NCBI GenBank assembly: GCA_902836725.1 | Contig: CADFRV010000130.1 | Coordinates: 1 to 7,018 of the forward strand | Reading direction: 5' to 3' | DNA length: 7,018 bases | DNA from: Muribaculaceae bacterium | GTDB lineage: Bacteria > Bacteroidota > Bacteroidia > Bacteroidales > Muribaculaceae | Shown: one piece after another, positions 6,825 to 7,018 of the stretch | How positions within the stretch are numbered: position 1 is the stretch's first letter | Layout of the letters: the number at the start of each line of letters is the position of its first letter | The notes under the pieces: generated by a model | Database searches by the model: none | Seen by the model: only the letters and a program-made list of their open reading frames with translations | Told to the model about the DNA's origin: nothing | Made by a program: the position numbers and the translations under genes

Positions 6825-6867
6825 AAAAAAATCGTATCTCTGCGGTTTTTAACACGCAAAGATACGA
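6825..6867 (-). terminator. Hairpin plus U7 immediately upstream of the DHH gene
   Basis: On the - strand TCGTATCTTTGCG (6867-6855) pairs with CGCAGAGATACGA (6844-6832). This makes 13 consecutive pairs including one G-U, around a 10-base A/T-rich loop. Seven U residues (A7 at 6825-6831 on the + strand) follow directly. By form it is an intrinsic terminator for transcription arriving from beyond the right edge. The U-run ends 6 bases before the DHH start codon. The upstream arm also contains the likely -7 promoter box, so transcripts initiated there would carry only the downstream arm and escape termination (inference). Confidence 0.75.
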
Positions 6868-6889
6868 CAATCAATTCAGATACCATCAA
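6857..6889 (-). promoter_or_regulatory. Putative Bacteroidetes-type promoter of the DHH-DUF4827-glmM operon
   Basis: TATCTTTG on the - strand (6864-6857) is an exact match to the Bacteroidetes -7 consensus TAnnTTTG. A TTG at 6889-6887 could serve as the -33 element, although its 22-base spacing is one longer than the usual 19-21 and it is only a partial TTTG. Initiation would fall near 6850, giving an untranslated leader of about 30 bases before the DHH start. It is the only such -7 box I found upstream of the - strand genes. Confidence 0.6.
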
Positions 6890-7018
6890 TCCGTCTGTCA
6901 AAAAAACATTCCGATATCCTTCGTTTTTACTTTATTTCACTTTTCCGGGAGTCTGGTATAAACCAGTCAGGATCTGGCAGCATCAAGTATAAGCGTACAC
7001 CATCCCGCTATACGGGAG
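6868..7018. other. Right-edge non-coding stretch with two small inverted repeats
   Basis: There is no secure gene in these 151 bases. The section 6900-6950 is AT-rich and would suit a promoter region. Two short palindromes are visible: CTGGT/ACCAG with a 4-base loop (6953-6966) and TCCCG/CGGGA with a 5-base loop (7003-7017). Neither is followed by a T-run, so neither is a convincing terminator. I found no TAnnTTTG box on the + strand that would announce a divergent gene. Confidence 0.4.
6967..7017 (-). CDS. Possible 3' end of an upstream - strand gene, unidentified
   Basis: The - strand frame entering from the right edge reads SRIAGWCTLILDAARS and stops at TGA (6969-6967). Only 16 codons are visible, so homology cannot be judged and the frame could be open by chance. 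It is supported indirectly by the hairpin-U7 about 100 bases downstream, which would terminate such a gene. From memory of Bacteroidales synteny, a ComEC-type gene sometimes neighbours this DHH gene, but nothing in these residues proves that. Confidence 0.25.
   Translation of the reverse strand, partial: SRIAGWCTLILDAARS

Overview
The window looks like chromosomal DNA of a Bacteroidales gut bacterium, most plausibly Muribaculaceae-like (inference). The reasons are a DUF4827-type lipoprotein, a GlmM with the sugar loop I remember from Bacteroidetes, A-rich start-codon contexts without clear Shine-Dalgarno sequences, and one perfect copy of the Bacteroidetes -7 promoter element (TAnnTTTG). I see no sign of a mobile element, CRISPR array, tRNA or rRNA. 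Coding density is high and no gene-free stretch exceeds 300 bases.

Left part (1-2562, + strand): the 3' end of a MacB/FtsX-type ABC permease, a membrane-anchored periplasmic adaptor (HlyD/MacA type) and a TolC-family outer-membrane protein. They are spaced 37 and 28 bases apart and so probably form one operon. Together they give an inner-membrane transporter, periplasmic bridge and outer-membrane channel, i.e. a MacAB-TolC-like tripartite exporter. Its substrate cannot be read from the sequence. A GC-rich hairpin (2578-2624) separates it from the converging genes.

Right part (2651-6818, - strand): in transcription order, a DHH/DHHA1 phosphoesterase (NrnA-like), a DUF4827-type lipoprotein of unknown function (6 bases later), a phosphoglucosamine mutase (GlmM, 38 bases later), a strong hairpin-U7 terminator, and an SH3b-NlpC/P60 peptidoglycan-peptide endopeptidase starting only 14 bases after the terminator. 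The first three look like one transcription unit. The theme is small-nucleotide turnover plus cell-wall precursor synthesis, followed by cell-wall peptide hydrolysis.

The most interesting non-coding structure lies before the DHH gene. A 13-bp stem followed by U7 carries the only consensus -7 box of the region inside its upstream arm, so a terminator for upstream transcription and the promoter of the operon appear to share the same bases. A second hairpin-U7 sits just ahead of the NlpC/P60 start codon. The last ~150 bases hold no secure gene. They may contain the 3' end of a - strand gene that begins beyond the window.

I did not find a clearly new multi-gene system. The best leads are the two start-proximal terminators, the uncharacterised lipoprotein between DHH and glmM, and the DHH-glmM linkage, which recalls the cdaA-glmM connection in Firmicutes.
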